This document shows, piece by piece, positions 59,061-64,000 of a DNA stretch of 64,000 nt (position 1 is its first letter; each line of letters begins with the position of its first letter). Source of the stretch: Elysia crispata (lineage: Eukaryota; Mollusca; Gastropoda; Plakobranchidae). The translations under genes and the position numbers were made by a program. The notes under the pieces were generated by a model that did no database searches, was not told the DNA's origin, and saw only the letters and a list, made by a program, of their open reading frames with translations. The stretch spans positions 1 to 64,000 of the forward strand of contig JAWDGP010000459.1 in NCBI GenBank assembly GCA_033675545.1, given 5' to 3'.

Positions 59061-64000
<4,940 letters not shown>

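Overview
The window is AT-rich animal DNA with spliced host exons, long introns, abundant microsatellites and many transposable elements. A gastropod or related mollusc is the best guess. Three things point there: a host peptidase family I associate with molluscs, a SINE tail with an AAAGATCCC core, and dense runs of the hexamer AGATCT/TCTAGA. This is inference; nothing in the sequence names the species.

Layout. (1) 1-13287 is a head-to-tail array of three units of about 4.5 kb. Each carries, on the minus strand, the same decayed Ty3/gypsy pol in which integrase precedes reverse transcriptase, the order of Gmr1-like elements. Foldback palindromes lie at the unit junctions, and each unit has an unexplained 140-codon ORF. 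(2) 13288-17592 has no gene, only a short hairpin repeat near 15.7 kb that is related to part of the array. (3) 17593-24744 is a dead piggyBac DNA transposon ending at TTAA. A long-inverted-repeat (foldback) element of 3.55 kb full of trinucleotide repeats sits inside its right half. (4) 24.7-31.2 kb has a 0.57 kb MITE with 48-bp terminal inverted repeats and an old dispersed relative of the array's non-coding part.

(5) 31176-54857, minus strand, is the one convincing host gene. Six coding exons with matching splice phases give a 358-residue trypsin-fold (PA clan) peptidase-like protein with His170, Asp221 and Ser303 as candidate triad. It has no signal peptide and has a CxCxxC motif just before the catalytic His. 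A non-coding 5' exon must lie further right. Its 15-kb intron hosts a fairly young Mag-like LTR retrotransposon (36274-41377, 5-bp target duplication ATTAC). The same intron holds a decayed patchwork at 41.4-46.1 kb: a transposon-protein remnant, a SINE and a second gypsy integrase scrap. It also holds a possible Penelope scrap and two (AT)n tracts. (6) 54.9-64 kb shows no gene I can support, only AGATCT clusters, (AT)n inside a hairpin, a distant direct repeat and a 200-bp (GA)n tract.

The only functional unit supported is the peptidase gene; everything else recognisable is mobile DNA or simple repeat. Start and stop positions of degraded elements are approximate to tens of bases unless a TIR, LTR or target duplication fixes them.
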